Source: Arthrobacter sp. zg-Y844 (GTDB lineage Bacteria > Actinomycetota > Actinomycetes > Actinomycetales > Micrococcaceae). Taken from it: DNA of 64,000 bases. Below the pieces are notes generated by a model. It made no database searches. It was given only the letters and a program-made list of their open reading frames with translations, and was not told the origin of the DNA. The stretch covers positions 62,001-126,000 of the forward strand of contig NZ_JANFLS010000003.1 in assembly GCF_024385465.1 (NCBI RefSeq). The letters are read 5' to 3'. The stretch's first letter is position 1. Each line of letters begins with the position of its first letter. This document shows, piece after piece, positions 42,580 to 50,612 of this stretch. The position numbers and the translations under genes were made by a program.

Positions 42580-44142
42580 CTAGGGGATCGCCGGGTAGGC
42601 GGCCACGGTGGGCACGGTGACAGACGCCGTGAAGCTGGTCAGCGCCGTCGCCTTCGGCAGCGCGTAGACGGAGGTGGCGGGCGTGACCTGCAGGACCAGC
42701 CGGGTGCTTGGATCGGCAGTGTAGGAAACCTCTTCCAAGGGGATGGTCAGGGTGTGTTCCTTCCCGTCCAGGATCAGCGGAACCGGTGTGACCTGGTTGC
42801 CCAGCACGAGGGAGGACCTGGACCGGTCAATGATCTGGGCATAGACATGGGTGTTGACCTGCCGGGCAGAGCCGCGGTAGGTCAGCGTCAGCTGCGGTGC
42901 GCCGAAGACCGACGTCGTCACCGTGGGGGCGCTGATGGGGACGTTGACTGCCACCGGAGCGACGGCGGCCGCCACGACTGCCCCGCTGATGGCAGCGGGG
43001 GAGAGGATGATCGACCCCTTCCCGGTACCGGTCAGGGCGCCGGTGGCCTGCGGGTACCCGGGCGCTCCGCGGGTCACGCCGGCCTGGTCGATGAACTGGA
43101 AGGCCGCGCCGGTATCCACCGGTTCGTTCCGCAGATAGCGGGCAAACCAGTTCAACACTGCGGGAGTGATCCGGTCCGGTCCGGCAGTGGAATTGCACAA
43201 CCCGTGGCCGCCGCAGAACTGCAGCATCTTGGTAGGCGTGCCGGTGCTGCGGATGAGGTCATAGTTGCGTCGGGCCTCATCCAGCGTGAAGAGCGTATCC
43301 GCCGTGCCCTGGATGATCAGGGTGGGAGCCGTGATCGAGGTGAACAGGGTGTCCGGGGTCAACGATTCGAAGTATGCGATGGACTCGGCGCTGAGCTGGT
43401 TGGGGTAGGTCAGCCCTTCCTGGCAGGCCTTGCGGACCGGGGCCGAGAGGGCGCCCTGGTTGCCCACGAGCGAGCCCAGCTGTCCCAGCGCCGTTCCTTC
43501 GGCGCAGAGCAGGGCGCCCCAGCCGGTCTTGAAGGAACCGGCCTTGTACAGGCTGGTGGTCAGGTCATTCCAGGCGATGGTGGGGGTGATGGCGTCCACG
43601 CGCTGGTCCTGGGAGGCGAGGACAAACTGGATACCGCCGCCGTAGGACGCCCCGGCCATGCCGAGGACGGGGTCTCCCGGGGACTCCAGTTGTGCTTCGG
43701 GCTGGGCGGCAATGTAGTCGATGATCGCGGACCCGTCCCTGCCCTCATAGGCAGGATTGTTGACGTAGGCCTCACCGCCGCTGAGCCCGAAACCGCGGGG
43801 GTCCCAGGTCACCACGTTGTAGCCGGCGTCCCGCAGGGGAGCAATACCGATGGAGCCGATCAGCGTACTGGTGGTACTCAGCGGGATACGCCCGCCGGGC
43901 AGCCCGAACCCGGGTCCCACCATCACGGTGGGTGCCTGTTGGCCGGAGGCAAGGCCGGTGGCGGGGAAGAAGTTCGTGTGGATCGGGGTGCCGTCAAAGC
44001 TGGTGATAACGACGTCGGTGCGGATGGCAGGCGCGGGTGCAGCGACAGCCGGTGCCGCCGGCGCTGCGATGGCGGGCGCGGCGGCCAGGGACGAACCCAG
44101 AAGCGCGGCGGACACCGCCAAAATGCCCAGATGTTTCCTCAT
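42580..44142 (-). CDS. Secreted alpha/beta hydrolase (X-Pro peptidase/CocE-like)
   Basis: This is a 520-residue exported protein. A classical signal peptide (MRKHLGILAVSAALLGSSLA, cleavage near AIAAPA) leads to an alpha/beta-hydrolase domain. The nucleophile is the serine of G-A-S-Y-G-G near residue 166, with an oxyanion region around WDPRGFGLSGG, a likely acid in IIQGTADTLF and a histidine in CGGHGLCN. The C-terminal 140 residues form a beta-rich domain like the jelly roll of the Xaa-Pro dipeptidyl peptidase/CocE family. It acts outside the cell; the natural ester or peptide substrate is unknown. ATG at 44142. Monocistronic. Confidence 0.88.
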   Translation of the reverse strand: MRKHLGILAVSAALLGSSLAAAPAIAAPAAPAVAAPAPAIRTDVVITSFDGTPIHTNFFPATGLASGQQAPTVMVGPGFGLPGGRIPLSTTSTLIGSIGIAPLRDAGYNVVTWDPRGFGLSGGEAYVNNPAYEGRDGSAIIDYIAAQPEAQLESPGDPVLGMAGASYGGGIQFVLASQDQRVDAITPTIAWNDLTTSLYKAGSFKTGWGALLCAEGTALGQLGSLVGNQGALSAPVRKACQEGLTYPNQLSAESIAYFESLTPDTLFTSITAPTLIIQGTADTLFTLDEARRNYDLIRSTGTPTKMLQFCGGHGLCNSTAGPDRITPAVLNWFARYLRNEPVDTGAAFQFIDQAGVTRGAPGYPQATGALTGTGKGSIILSPAAISGAVVAAAVAPVAVNVPISAPTVTTSVFGAPQLTLTYRGSARQVNTHVYAQIIDRSRSSLVLGNQVTPVPLILDGKEHTLTIPLEEVSYTADPSTRLVLQVTPATSVYALPKATALTSFTASVTVPTVAAYPAIP

Positions 44143-44342
44143 GGTGACCTCATTGTCTGCGGGAAAGTGCGAGTGGTTACCGGTTGGTAACTTTCTGCAG
44201 GGTATGAGGAGGAGGAAGAGGGCACAAGGCCAGCAGGCAAATCCACCCGTTGGGGGTCCGGTTTCGACGGCGTCTATTGTGCGGTGCCGTGTTGTGGTTT
44301 AGCACCCTGTGGACCCGGGATGAGGTTGGACTGATGGGAAAT
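44143..44342. other. Gene-free stretch upstream of the secreted hydrolase
   Basis: Roughly 200 bases between the hydrolase start and the BCCT terminator. GTTACCAACCGGTAACCACTC-type partial symmetry near 44175-44192 and A/T-richer words could belong to the hydrolase promoter. I see no other element. Confidence 0.35.
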
Positions 44343-44389
44343 ATACGCGAAGGTCCCCGCACTGATTATGTGCGGGGACCTTCGCGTAT
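44343..44389 (-). terminator. Terminator downstream of the BCCT gene
   Basis: A perfect 20-bp stem (44343-44362 with 44370-44389) with a 7-base loop starts 20 bases after the BCCT stop. Confidence 0.88.
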
Positions 44390-44408
44390 TGCTTAGCGAC
44401 CGGGGCAG

Positions 44409-46316
44409 CTACTTGCGTTCCGGGGCGGTGGTTGCCGACACTGCCGCGTCCGGGCCGTCGTCGTGCTCGGTGGTGTGCAGGTCGAAGGAGGAGCCGTGTT
44501 CGTCCACGCCGGCCTGGATGGCCCGGTCCACCACGGAAACGGCAAGCCGGCGCCGCAGTGAGAGCGGGTCCTTGGCCAGGTCCTTGGCCAGGGCGATGGT
44601 CATCAGCAGCATAACCACGGCGAAGGGCAGCGCGGCCACAATGGTGATCCGTTGCAGGCCGTCCAGCGCCGCGGCAGGGTCGTCGCCGCCTGCCAGCAGC
44701 ATCACTGCCCCCACGGCGCCGGTAAGGACGCCCCAGAAGATAACGACACCGCGGGACGGGTGCTCGGCCCCGTTGGAGCTCAACGACGCCATGATGATGG
44801 AAGCCGAATCCGCTCCGGTGACGAAGAAGATGGCCACCAGGACCATGGCGAGGATACCCACCGCAGTGGCCAGGAGGTTCGGCATGGGGAGGGCTGCAAT
44901 CAGGTCGAACAGCGAGCCGTCGAAATCAATGGTGGGTTCACCGTCCACCATTGTGGTGAGTCCCGGTGTGCCGTTGGCTGCCGCTTCCTGCTGCGTTCCG
45001 ATCGCGGCGCCGCCGAAGATGGAGAACCAGGCCACGCTGACAACGAAGGGAACCACCAGCACGCCGGTGACGAACTGGCGGATGGTGCGGCCGCGGCTGA
45101 TGCGGGCAATGAACATACCGACGAACGGCGTCCAGGACAGCCACCAGGCCCAGTAGAAGATGGTCCAGCTGGAGAGCCAGGCGCGCATGGATTCATCGCC
45201 GGACACCTCGGTGCGGGAGGCCATCTGCGCCAGGTTGGTGGCGTAGTCACCGATCGCTGCCGGAATGACGTTGAGGATGAACAGGGTCGGCCCCACAACA
45301 AAAACGATGGCGGCCAGCACCAGCGCGAGGACCATGTTGATGTTGGACAGCCACTGGATGCCGCGGGAAATGCCGGAAACCGCGGACGCCACGAAGCAAC
45401 CGGTGAGGATCGCGACGATCGCGACCAGGACGGTTGTTCCGGCGGTCCCGAGGAACCCGACCGACTGCAGGCCGCTGCCGATCTGCAGGGCGCCGAGGCC
45501 CAGCGAAGCCGCGGTGCCGAAGAGGGTAGCGAAGATGGCGAAGATGTTCAGCACCTTGCCCAGCGGGCCTTCTACCCGCTTCACGCCGAAGAGTGAGGTG
45601 AAGGCCGACGAAATCAGCTGACGGCGGCCGAGACGGTAGGTGCCGTATGCCATGGCAATGCCGACGACGGCGTACATGGCCCAGGGGTGCAGGCCCCAGT
45701 GGAACAGGGACGTGCCCATGGCCGTCTGCAGGGCCTCGGGGGTCTGGCCGTCAACGGTGCCGGGGGGAGGGGAGATGTAGTAGAACAGGGGCTCGGCCGC
45801 GCCGTAGAACATCAGGCCGATGCCCATGCCGGCGGCGAACATCATGGAGATCCAGGAGATCGTCTTGAACTGCGGTTCCTCGCCGTCCTGGCCAAGGGGG
45901 ATCTTGCCGTAGCGTCCCACAGCCAGCCAGATCACGTAGACCACGAGGAACGAGGCGAGGAGCACAAAGAACCAGCCTGCGTTAGTGATGACCCAGTCCA
46001 GTGCCGTCGAGGAGACAGCGGACAGGCTGTCTGTCCCGAAGAAGCCCCACGCGATGAACGCCAGCGCAAGGGCACCGGTGATGGCGAAGATCACCTTGTC
46101 GAGCTTCGCAGGCACGCCGCGGCTGAGCGCCGCTTCCTGCTCGCGCTGTCCCTCGATCAACTGCTGGACGAGTTCGTGTTCCTGCTCCACGATGGGCATC
46201 GACGAAGTGGAGGGATCCTCCGGGGCAACGGAGGAGTGGGTGGTGGCGGGTACCGGGGCGACGGGATTCGCCGCGTGCCTCCCGGCGTCGCGCGGTGGAC
46301 CTTCTGTGGTAGCCAT
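44409..46316 (-). CDS. BCCT-family betaine/choline/carnitine transporter
   Basis: This is a 635-residue secondary transporter with 12 helices between residues about 75 and 560, flanked by long hydrophilic tails. The glycine-rich unwound helix AAGMGIGLMFYGAAEP and the tryptophan box SSWTIFYWAWWLSWTPFVGMF identify the family and agree with glycine-betaine binding. The acidic C-terminal tail may sense osmotic stress as in BetP. It imports compatible solutes. ATG at 46316 with AAGGAAGG. A terminator-like hairpin only about 30 bases upstream of the start suggests a controlled leader. Confidence 0.94.
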   Translation of the reverse strand: MATTEGPPRDAGRHAANPVAPVPATTHSSVAPEDPSTSSMPIVEQEHELVQQLIEGQREQEAALSRGVPAKLDKVIFAITGALALAFIAWGFFGTDSLSAVSSTALDWVITNAGWFFVLLASFLVVYVIWLAVGRYGKIPLGQDGEEPQFKTISWISMMFAAGMGIGLMFYGAAEPLFYYISPPPGTVDGQTPEALQTAMGTSLFHWGLHPWAMYAVVGIAMAYGTYRLGRRQLISSAFTSLFGVKRVEGPLGKVLNIFAIFATLFGTAASLGLGALQIGSGLQSVGFLGTAGTTVLVAIVAILTGCFVASAVSGISRGIQWLSNINMVLALVLAAIVFVVGPTLFILNVIPAAIGDYATNLAQMASRTEVSGDESMRAWLSSWTIFYWAWWLSWTPFVGMFIARISRGRTIRQFVTGVLVVPFVVSVAWFSIFGGAAIGTQQEAAANGTPGLTTMVDGEPTIDFDGSLFDLIAALPMPNLLATAVGILAMVLVAIFFVTGADSASIIMASLSSNGAEHPSRGVVIFWGVLTGAVGAVMLLAGGDDPAAALDGLQRITIVAALPFAVVMLLMTIALAKDLAKDPLSLRRRLAVSVVDRAIQAGVDEHGSSFDLHTTEHDDGPDAAVSATTAPERK

Positions 46317-46345
46317 AGGCCTTCCTTATGTCAGCATGTCAGCGC

Positions 46346-46380
46346 AAAAGGGCCCGAGCCCCTCGTTGGGGGACCCGGGC
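46346..46380 (-). terminator. Terminator-like hairpin in the BCCT leader (possible attenuator)
   Basis: On the minus strand GCCCGGGTCCCC pairs with GGGGCTCGGGC (two G-T pairs), followed by CCTTTTG. Its T-run ends 30 bases before the BCCT start. It is either the end of the upstream T7SS-like transcript or, since little space is left for a promoter, an attenuator of the BCCT gene. Confidence 0.65.
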
Positions 46381-46660
46381 AGGCAGAATGGCAGCCACTC
46401 TTTATTTGAGCGTGTGACGGACGGTACGCCGTCCCTCCGGAATCGATAAAGTAACGCTGCCTAGCCTCTGCGTCCCTTTACATAATTCGCAAGTGTTAGT
46501 TCCAGACTCGCGGCCTGCGGCGCACCAAGTCAAATTGGACAGCACCCTATAAGGAGCCGTACGGCACGGCTGTGCCTTAGGCCACGGGCGCCTGGTAAAC
46601 CAGGATGTTTCCGTCTGGGGCACCATGGACCCACCGGCCGCCGTGGAGCTGGTCGTCTTC
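46381..46660. other. Gene-free region between T7SS-like cassette B and BCCT gene
   Basis: About 280 bases with no convincing frame. It has A/T-richer words (ATAATTCGCAAGTG near 46481-46494, TCAAATTGGACAG near 46532-46544) that could be the BCCT promoter on the minus strand, and a small CCTGG-TAAA-CCAGG hairpin near 46590. Nothing else is recognisable. Confidence 0.45.
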
Positions 46661-47245
46661 CTAGGTGGTCCGGAATTCCATCTCGGGATCGTAGGAACAT
46701 GGTCCTTCATAAGTCAGGCTGCTGAGATGATTCCCGGCTTGGTAAACCAATTTGCTTCCCTCCTCATCCTGAAGGGTAACCATGATGTAGTACCCCGATC
46801 CCACGGACTTAGGCACTGGGGAATCGTAGCGGTTGGTTTCGGTGAATCCCTGCTGTTCGAAGTGCGAGACGTACTTCTCCATGGCGGCTTCCGGGTCTTC
46901 CACTGCGGGGCCCATGATCATCGTTCTGTAACGGTAGGAGCGCTTCTCGCCGCTTCCGGGCTTCAGCCTCGTGCAGGTGTATGCAACATACCCGCTTGTT
47001 TTCGTACCGTCCCAGGCGGACCGTGCATCATTGGAATAGGTCCACTGTCCACCGTGGACCTTAGTGGTTTCGTCGCTCAGCTCCAGCATCCTGGCGAGCA
47101 GCTCCGAGGCAGGCCTGGACTGATCCACGGCTTCGCTGTTTTCACTTTTCATGGTGTCCTCTGAATCGAACGGGGTGGCGCAGCCGGCCACCGTTAGGGC
47201 TAGGGCAAGGGCGATCGAGCCAACCGCCAGGGTCAGCCGGTTCAT
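46661..47245 (-). CDS. Lipoprotein of unknown function, last gene of cassette B
   Basis: This is a 194-residue lipoprotein. The signal peptide ends with the lipobox V-A-G-C22, so it should be anchored on the outer face of the membrane. The mature part is a small mixed alpha/beta domain of about 150 residues, including YVAYTCTRLKPG and a helix EDPEAAMEKYVSHFEQQGF. I do not recognise the family. It overlaps the hydrolase-type candidate effector gene by four bases, so it is co-translated and likely protects against, anchors or helps that protein. ATG at 47245. Confidence 0.82.
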   Translation of the reverse strand: MNRLTLAVGSIALALALTVAGCATPFDSEDTMKSENSEAVDQSRPASELLARMLELSDETTKVHGGQWTYSNDARSAWDGTKTSGYVAYTCTRLKPGSGEKRSYRYRTMIMGPAVEDPEAAMEKYVSHFEQQGFTETNRYDSPVPKSVGSGYYIMVTLQDEEGSKLVYQAGNHLSSLTYEGPCSYDPEMEFRTT

Positions 47246-49107
47246 CGTCTGCCAAAACTGTGCGGGTAATAAGGCATCTCAGACCGTCTCTCTTCAAAGG
47301 CTCTCGAAGTATCCGCTAATTCTTCCTCGCGCTGTAGGACCTCATCACCGTTTCCGGTTGTAATCTTGGCGACGGAATCCAGGCTCTGTGTTCCATTGTC
47401 CAGATACCCATGTTCATCGTAGGTGTGCAGGGGATTCCATTTGTCACCGTCCTCCCCGATGGCGGAGTGCCCGAGGGTCTGCTTGAGCTCCCGCTCTGCG
47501 TCCCCTTCCGAACTGAATTCATGTGACCCGAAACCGTCCCCCAATGGGTTGGTGCGCCGCGAGAGGACGTTGCCGGTCCAGGCAACCTGGTCCTGGGATG
47601 CTTGGGTGGCGAAGAGTGCCGGTTGTCCCTCGGGCCCGTCTTTAATGCGCATGTCCGCCAGGGCCGTGTTGTCCAGGCCAGCGGAGCCATAAAACGCCAC
47701 GGAGTCCACGTCAAAATCGATCCCGGTCAGGCCGTGGGCGGTGGTCGTGGTGCCGTAGGAGTGCGCTGCCACCGAAACGTAGGTGTCGCGGCCGTCGCTG
47801 GCAGCGTTGAAGCCGTTCAGTGATGAGGCGAGGCGCTCACCTCCGTCCAGGGCATGTTCGTTGCCCAAGACTTCGGTGGAGGGCGGCATGCCTGGTGTGT
47901 GGTAACCGATCCAGGCAACTACCGCCGGCTCGCCGCCGCCGAGCTTCAGTTGGGCATCGTAGATGTTCTGTGATCCCTCGGCCCAATTGTCCATGGACCC
48001 GGCGGTCGTTCCCATCCCTGGGACATTCCATGTGACGTTGTCAGCAGTATCCATATTTCCGATAGCCAGGGCGGCCAGCGGCGGGTGCGTGGGATCAAAG
48101 GAAATGAGTCCGCGGACGGTTGTGTCTTCACGACCCGCATCGACGGCCGCTTTTATTTCCTTGAGGACATCCCGCTGTGCATCCGGAAGCGGCTTCTGGG
48201 CCAGCGCCAGGTCCAGTGCCACGTTGTTCGCAGCGGTTCGGTCTGAGTAAGGAATGCCCTCCAGATTGCCTACGAGGGACGGCACCTTCTGGCTGATGAC
48301 AGCGCGTTGCTCCGGGGTGAGCTTCGCCCAGGCTTCCTTGTTTTTCTGGGGATCCGATCCGAGAGCCGGCGGCGAGAGCGCAGCCTCCGGGTTACGGGCC
48401 AGGAACTGTTCCATCTGGTCGGGCCTGAGCCCGGCCAAGAGCGCAAGATACTGCTGCATGGCTACACTCGGGTCACCGATGGAGTTCTGCACCCGGTTGT
48501 AGGCCTGGGTGGCATCCTGGATAGCCCATTCGTTCAGGGCTTCCTTGCTGATTGGCGGAACATCAGCAGTAGGGCGGACCAAGGCCCTATGAGCCCGGTT
48601 GCACTCCTGCTCTGCCTTTTGCAGTTCGGCCGCCAGCTGGTCCGCTTCCCTCTGGAGCATGAACTGGTCCATGAAAGCGTCCGCGGAGTCCATGACGGAC
48701 CCGATTTTGCTGACAGCCTCTCCGAGGAAGCCGAATTCTCCGATTCCATCGATGATTTCGGCTTCGCGCTTGTCTTGCGCTTGGGCAGTTGCGATTTTGG
48801 CCTTGAGTTCAGCGCGTTTTGCCTTGATTGCGGTGATTTCTTCTGCGAAGACCTCCAAAGCCTGTTTTGAGGAGCGCACCGCAAGCAGGATCTCCTCGCC
48901 GTTGTCACGCGGTTTGTCCATCGCCGTGTGCACGAGGTTCGCCTCCGGGGCGCGGTAGAAGGAATCGACGGTCTGCCACTTGGCCTGGGCGTCGTCCAAG
49001 GTGTCAGCCATGCGTTCAACGCGTCTGTCCAGCCTGGCGGCAGCAGCCAGCAGCGCCGCCTCGTTGGGCAGATTATCGGTACCACTCAGATCAACATTGA
49101 TGCTCAC
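47242..49107 (-). CDS. T7SS-substrate-like protein with DUF1023 alpha/beta-hydrolase domain (candidate effector)
   Basis: This is a 621-residue protein. The N-terminal domain of about 115 residues is helical and carries W44-x6-Y51-R-A-P-E55 then LVHTAM, the same signature as the large protein of cassette A. A long coiled-coil section (about 85-175, rich in K, E and Q) follows. The C-terminal half is a DUF1023-type alpha/beta hydrolase with the nucleophile in AHSYGT and the strand AVVAWIGYHTPGMP. I chose GTG at 49107, which gives a GTGA overlap with the previous stop and has AAGGTGGGG upstream; GTG at 49119 is an alternative. DUF1023 proteins are esterase/lipase-like. No signal peptide, so export by T7SS is inferred. 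Confidence 0.85.
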   Translation of the reverse strand: MSINVDLSGTDNLPNEAALLAAAARLDRRVERMADTLDDAQAKWQTVDSFYRAPEANLVHTAMDKPRDNGEEILLAVRSSKQALEVFAEEITAIKAKRAELKAKIATAQAQDKREAEIIDGIGEFGFLGEAVSKIGSVMDSADAFMDQFMLQREADQLAAELQKAEQECNRAHRALVRPTADVPPISKEALNEWAIQDATQAYNRVQNSIGDPSVAMQQYLALLAGLRPDQMEQFLARNPEAALSPPALGSDPQKNKEAWAKLTPEQRAVISQKVPSLVGNLEGIPYSDRTAANNVALDLALAQKPLPDAQRDVLKEIKAAVDAGREDTTVRGLISFDPTHPPLAALAIGNMDTADNVTWNVPGMGTTAGSMDNWAEGSQNIYDAQLKLGGGEPAVVAWIGYHTPGMPPSTEVLGNEHALDGGERLASSLNGFNAASDGRDTYVSVAAHSYGTTTTAHGLTGIDFDVDSVAFYGSAGLDNTALADMRIKDGPEGQPALFATQASQDQVAWTGNVLSRRTNPLGDGFGSHEFSSEGDAERELKQTLGHSAIGEDGDKWNPLHTYDEHGYLDNGTQSLDSVAKITTGNGDEVLQREEELADTSRAFEERRSEMPYYPHSFGRR

Positions 49108-50456
49108 GTCAAACCCCACCTTCCGCGGGTCTTGTTGGGCTCCGCGTCGGACGGTGCCTGGTCAGCCAGGAGGATCGCGTCGACTACTGGAATGCCGTTG
49201 ATTTCCCGCGGCACGGGGGTGGGTTCGGGTGTGACGCCGGCGCCCCCAAAGTCGCCGGGTGCTGTATCCGGCATCGGCTCGAAGTGGATGACTTCCGGCA
49301 GCGGCATCGGCTTGATATCGATGATCTCGGGCATCGGCATTGGTTCGAAGTGGATGACTTCCGGCATCCACGGCTCGGCATGGATGACGTCGGGCCTTGG
49401 CTCGAACGGGATGACTTCCGGCATCCACGGCTCGGCATGGATGACGTCGGGCATCTTCGTGATCTCCTGCGGCAGTTCGACGGGAAGGCGCTCGAAGCCC
49501 GGACGCGAAGGGTCGGCCCAGAATCCGGGGTCTATTCCGGGCCACATAGCGCCGCGGCCCGGGTCGCCCGGGTAGTAGGGCGCCGGCTCGGCGATGTGTC
49601 CACCGGGGATGGCCTCCGGGAGGGGCGCCGGCAGCGGGTGGAGTATGTTTCCACCCGGGTTGCCCGGGTAGTAGGGGGCAGGCTCGGCGATGTGTCCACC
49701 CGGGTTGGCCTCCGGGAGGGGCGCCGGCAGCGGATGGAGTACGTTTCCTGGACCCGGCAGCCATGGCAGGTTTCGGACGGGACCGGGCAGGGGATGCTCT
49801 GGCATGCGGGGTGGGTTGCCGATGTAGTCGGGCGGGGTGGGGTGTTCATCTCCCGGGGATTTCGGTCCGCAGCAGTCACACCCGGGTTCACAGCAGTCAG
49901 CCGGCGCATCCGCTGCCGGGCCCGGCGTGGGTGCCGGTTCCGGGGCTGGCGCCGGGGCAGGGGCAATCGGAGCGGGCGCAACGGGGGCAGGAGCTACCGG
50001 CATGCGCACACTCGGTGACGGGGCCGGCGCCGGTGCTGGCACGGGAGCGGGTGCAGGAGCGGGAGCAGGTGCCGGTGCGGGAGTCACGCTGGGTGCCAAC
50101 TTGCCGCGGGAGATTGCAGCGGCTCCTGCGCCGATGGCCAGCGGCGCGATGCTCGCTGCCGCTTGCTGCGCATTCGCCACCATCTCCTCGTCGCCCTGAA
50201 CGTATGCGTTCAGGGCCCGCCGGGTTGCCAGGACGGCATTATCGCTCCGGGTGATTACCGTCTTGGCGCCCGGCATCACCGTCTCTGCAGCGAACGTCGA
50301 GAACCCAGCGATTGCCCCACTTTTGCCGAGCGCGGTTTCAACGCCGTCGATCCGGTCTTGCAGATCGAGGAAAAGACTCTCGTTCTGCAACAGGATGGAC
50401 TCGGTGTCCGTGATTATCCTGCCTACTGCTGCAGCGTCTATGTCATAGGCGCCCAT
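49104..50456 (-). CDS. DUF6507-like domain fused to long proline-rich repeat tail, first gene of cassette B
   Basis: This is a 450-residue protein. Residues 1-110 are homologous to the DUF6507 protein of cassette A (Y-D-I-D near the start and ALNAYVQGDEEM...ASIA at 83-106). The rest is an extended, low-complexity tail: an AP-repeat (about 122-180), a cysteine cluster C-C-x3-C-x-C-C (DCCEPGCDCC, near 189-198), two 32-residue Pro/Tyr-rich repeats, and several 19-residue repeats with DVIHAEPWMPEV. The start is ATG at 50456 with GGGGGAG. It overlaps the candidate effector gene by four bases. The tail could bind or cross the cell wall; this is inference. The shared palindrome lies 128 bases upstream. 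Confidence 0.82.
   Translation of the reverse strand: MGAYDIDAAAVGRIITDTESILLQNESLFLDLQDRIDGVETALGKSGAIAGFSTFAAETVMPGAKTVITRSDNAVLATRRALNAYVQGDEEMVANAQQAAASIAPLAIGAGAAAISRGKLAPSVTPAPAPAPAPAPAPVPAPAPAPSPSVRMPVAPAPVAPAPIAPAPAPAPEPAPTPGPAADAPADCCEPGCDCCGPKSPGDEHPTPPDYIGNPPRMPEHPLPGPVRNLPWLPGPGNVLHPLPAPLPEANPGGHIAEPAPYYPGNPGGNILHPLPAPLPEAIPGGHIAEPAPYYPGDPGRGAMWPGIDPGFWADPSRPGFERLPVELPQEITKMPDVIHAEPWMPEVIPFEPRPDVIHAEPWMPEVIHFEPMPMPEIIDIKPMPLPEVIHFEPMPDTAPGDFGGAGVTPEPTPVPREINGIPVVDAILLADQAPSDAEPNKTRGRWGLT
49262..49455 (-). repeat. 19-residue coding repeats
   Basis: Several copies of a 57-base unit encode PDVIHAEPWMPEVIPFEPR-like segments in the tail of the cassette B first protein. The two best copies share a 32-base stretch (about 49363-49394 and 49420-49451). 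Confidence 0.75.
49566..49746 (-). repeat. 32-residue coding repeat, two copies
   Basis: A 96-base unit occurs twice (copies beginning about 49566 and 49662). It encodes a block running from HPLPAPLPEA through GGHIAEPAPYYPG. The copies differ at only a few bases, which suggests recent duplication. Confidence 0.8.
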
Positions 50457-50582
50457 TTTCTCCCCCTTGTACAGGCCCCGGACCGCAGTATGAATGCTGC
50501 AGTCGCGAGGCGGCGGGAGAGCCGCACTATGACAGTTCCCCCTGAATGTCAGGAAGAACATAACCCGCCGGAGGGAATCCGT

Positions 50583-50604
50583 ACATGGGGAGAACTGCCC
50601 ATGT
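50583..50604 (-). promoter_or_regulatory. Shared 20-bp palindrome upstream of cassette B (copy 2)
   Basis: ACATGGG (50583-50589) and CCCATGT (50598-50604) flank the spacer GAGAACTG. The 20-bp core 50584-50603, read on the gene strand, is CATGGGCAGTTCTCCCCATG and matches the cassette A copy at 19 of 20 positions. Probable operator or promoter element common to both cassettes. Confidence 0.7.
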
Positions 50605-50612
50605 TGCGTGTC

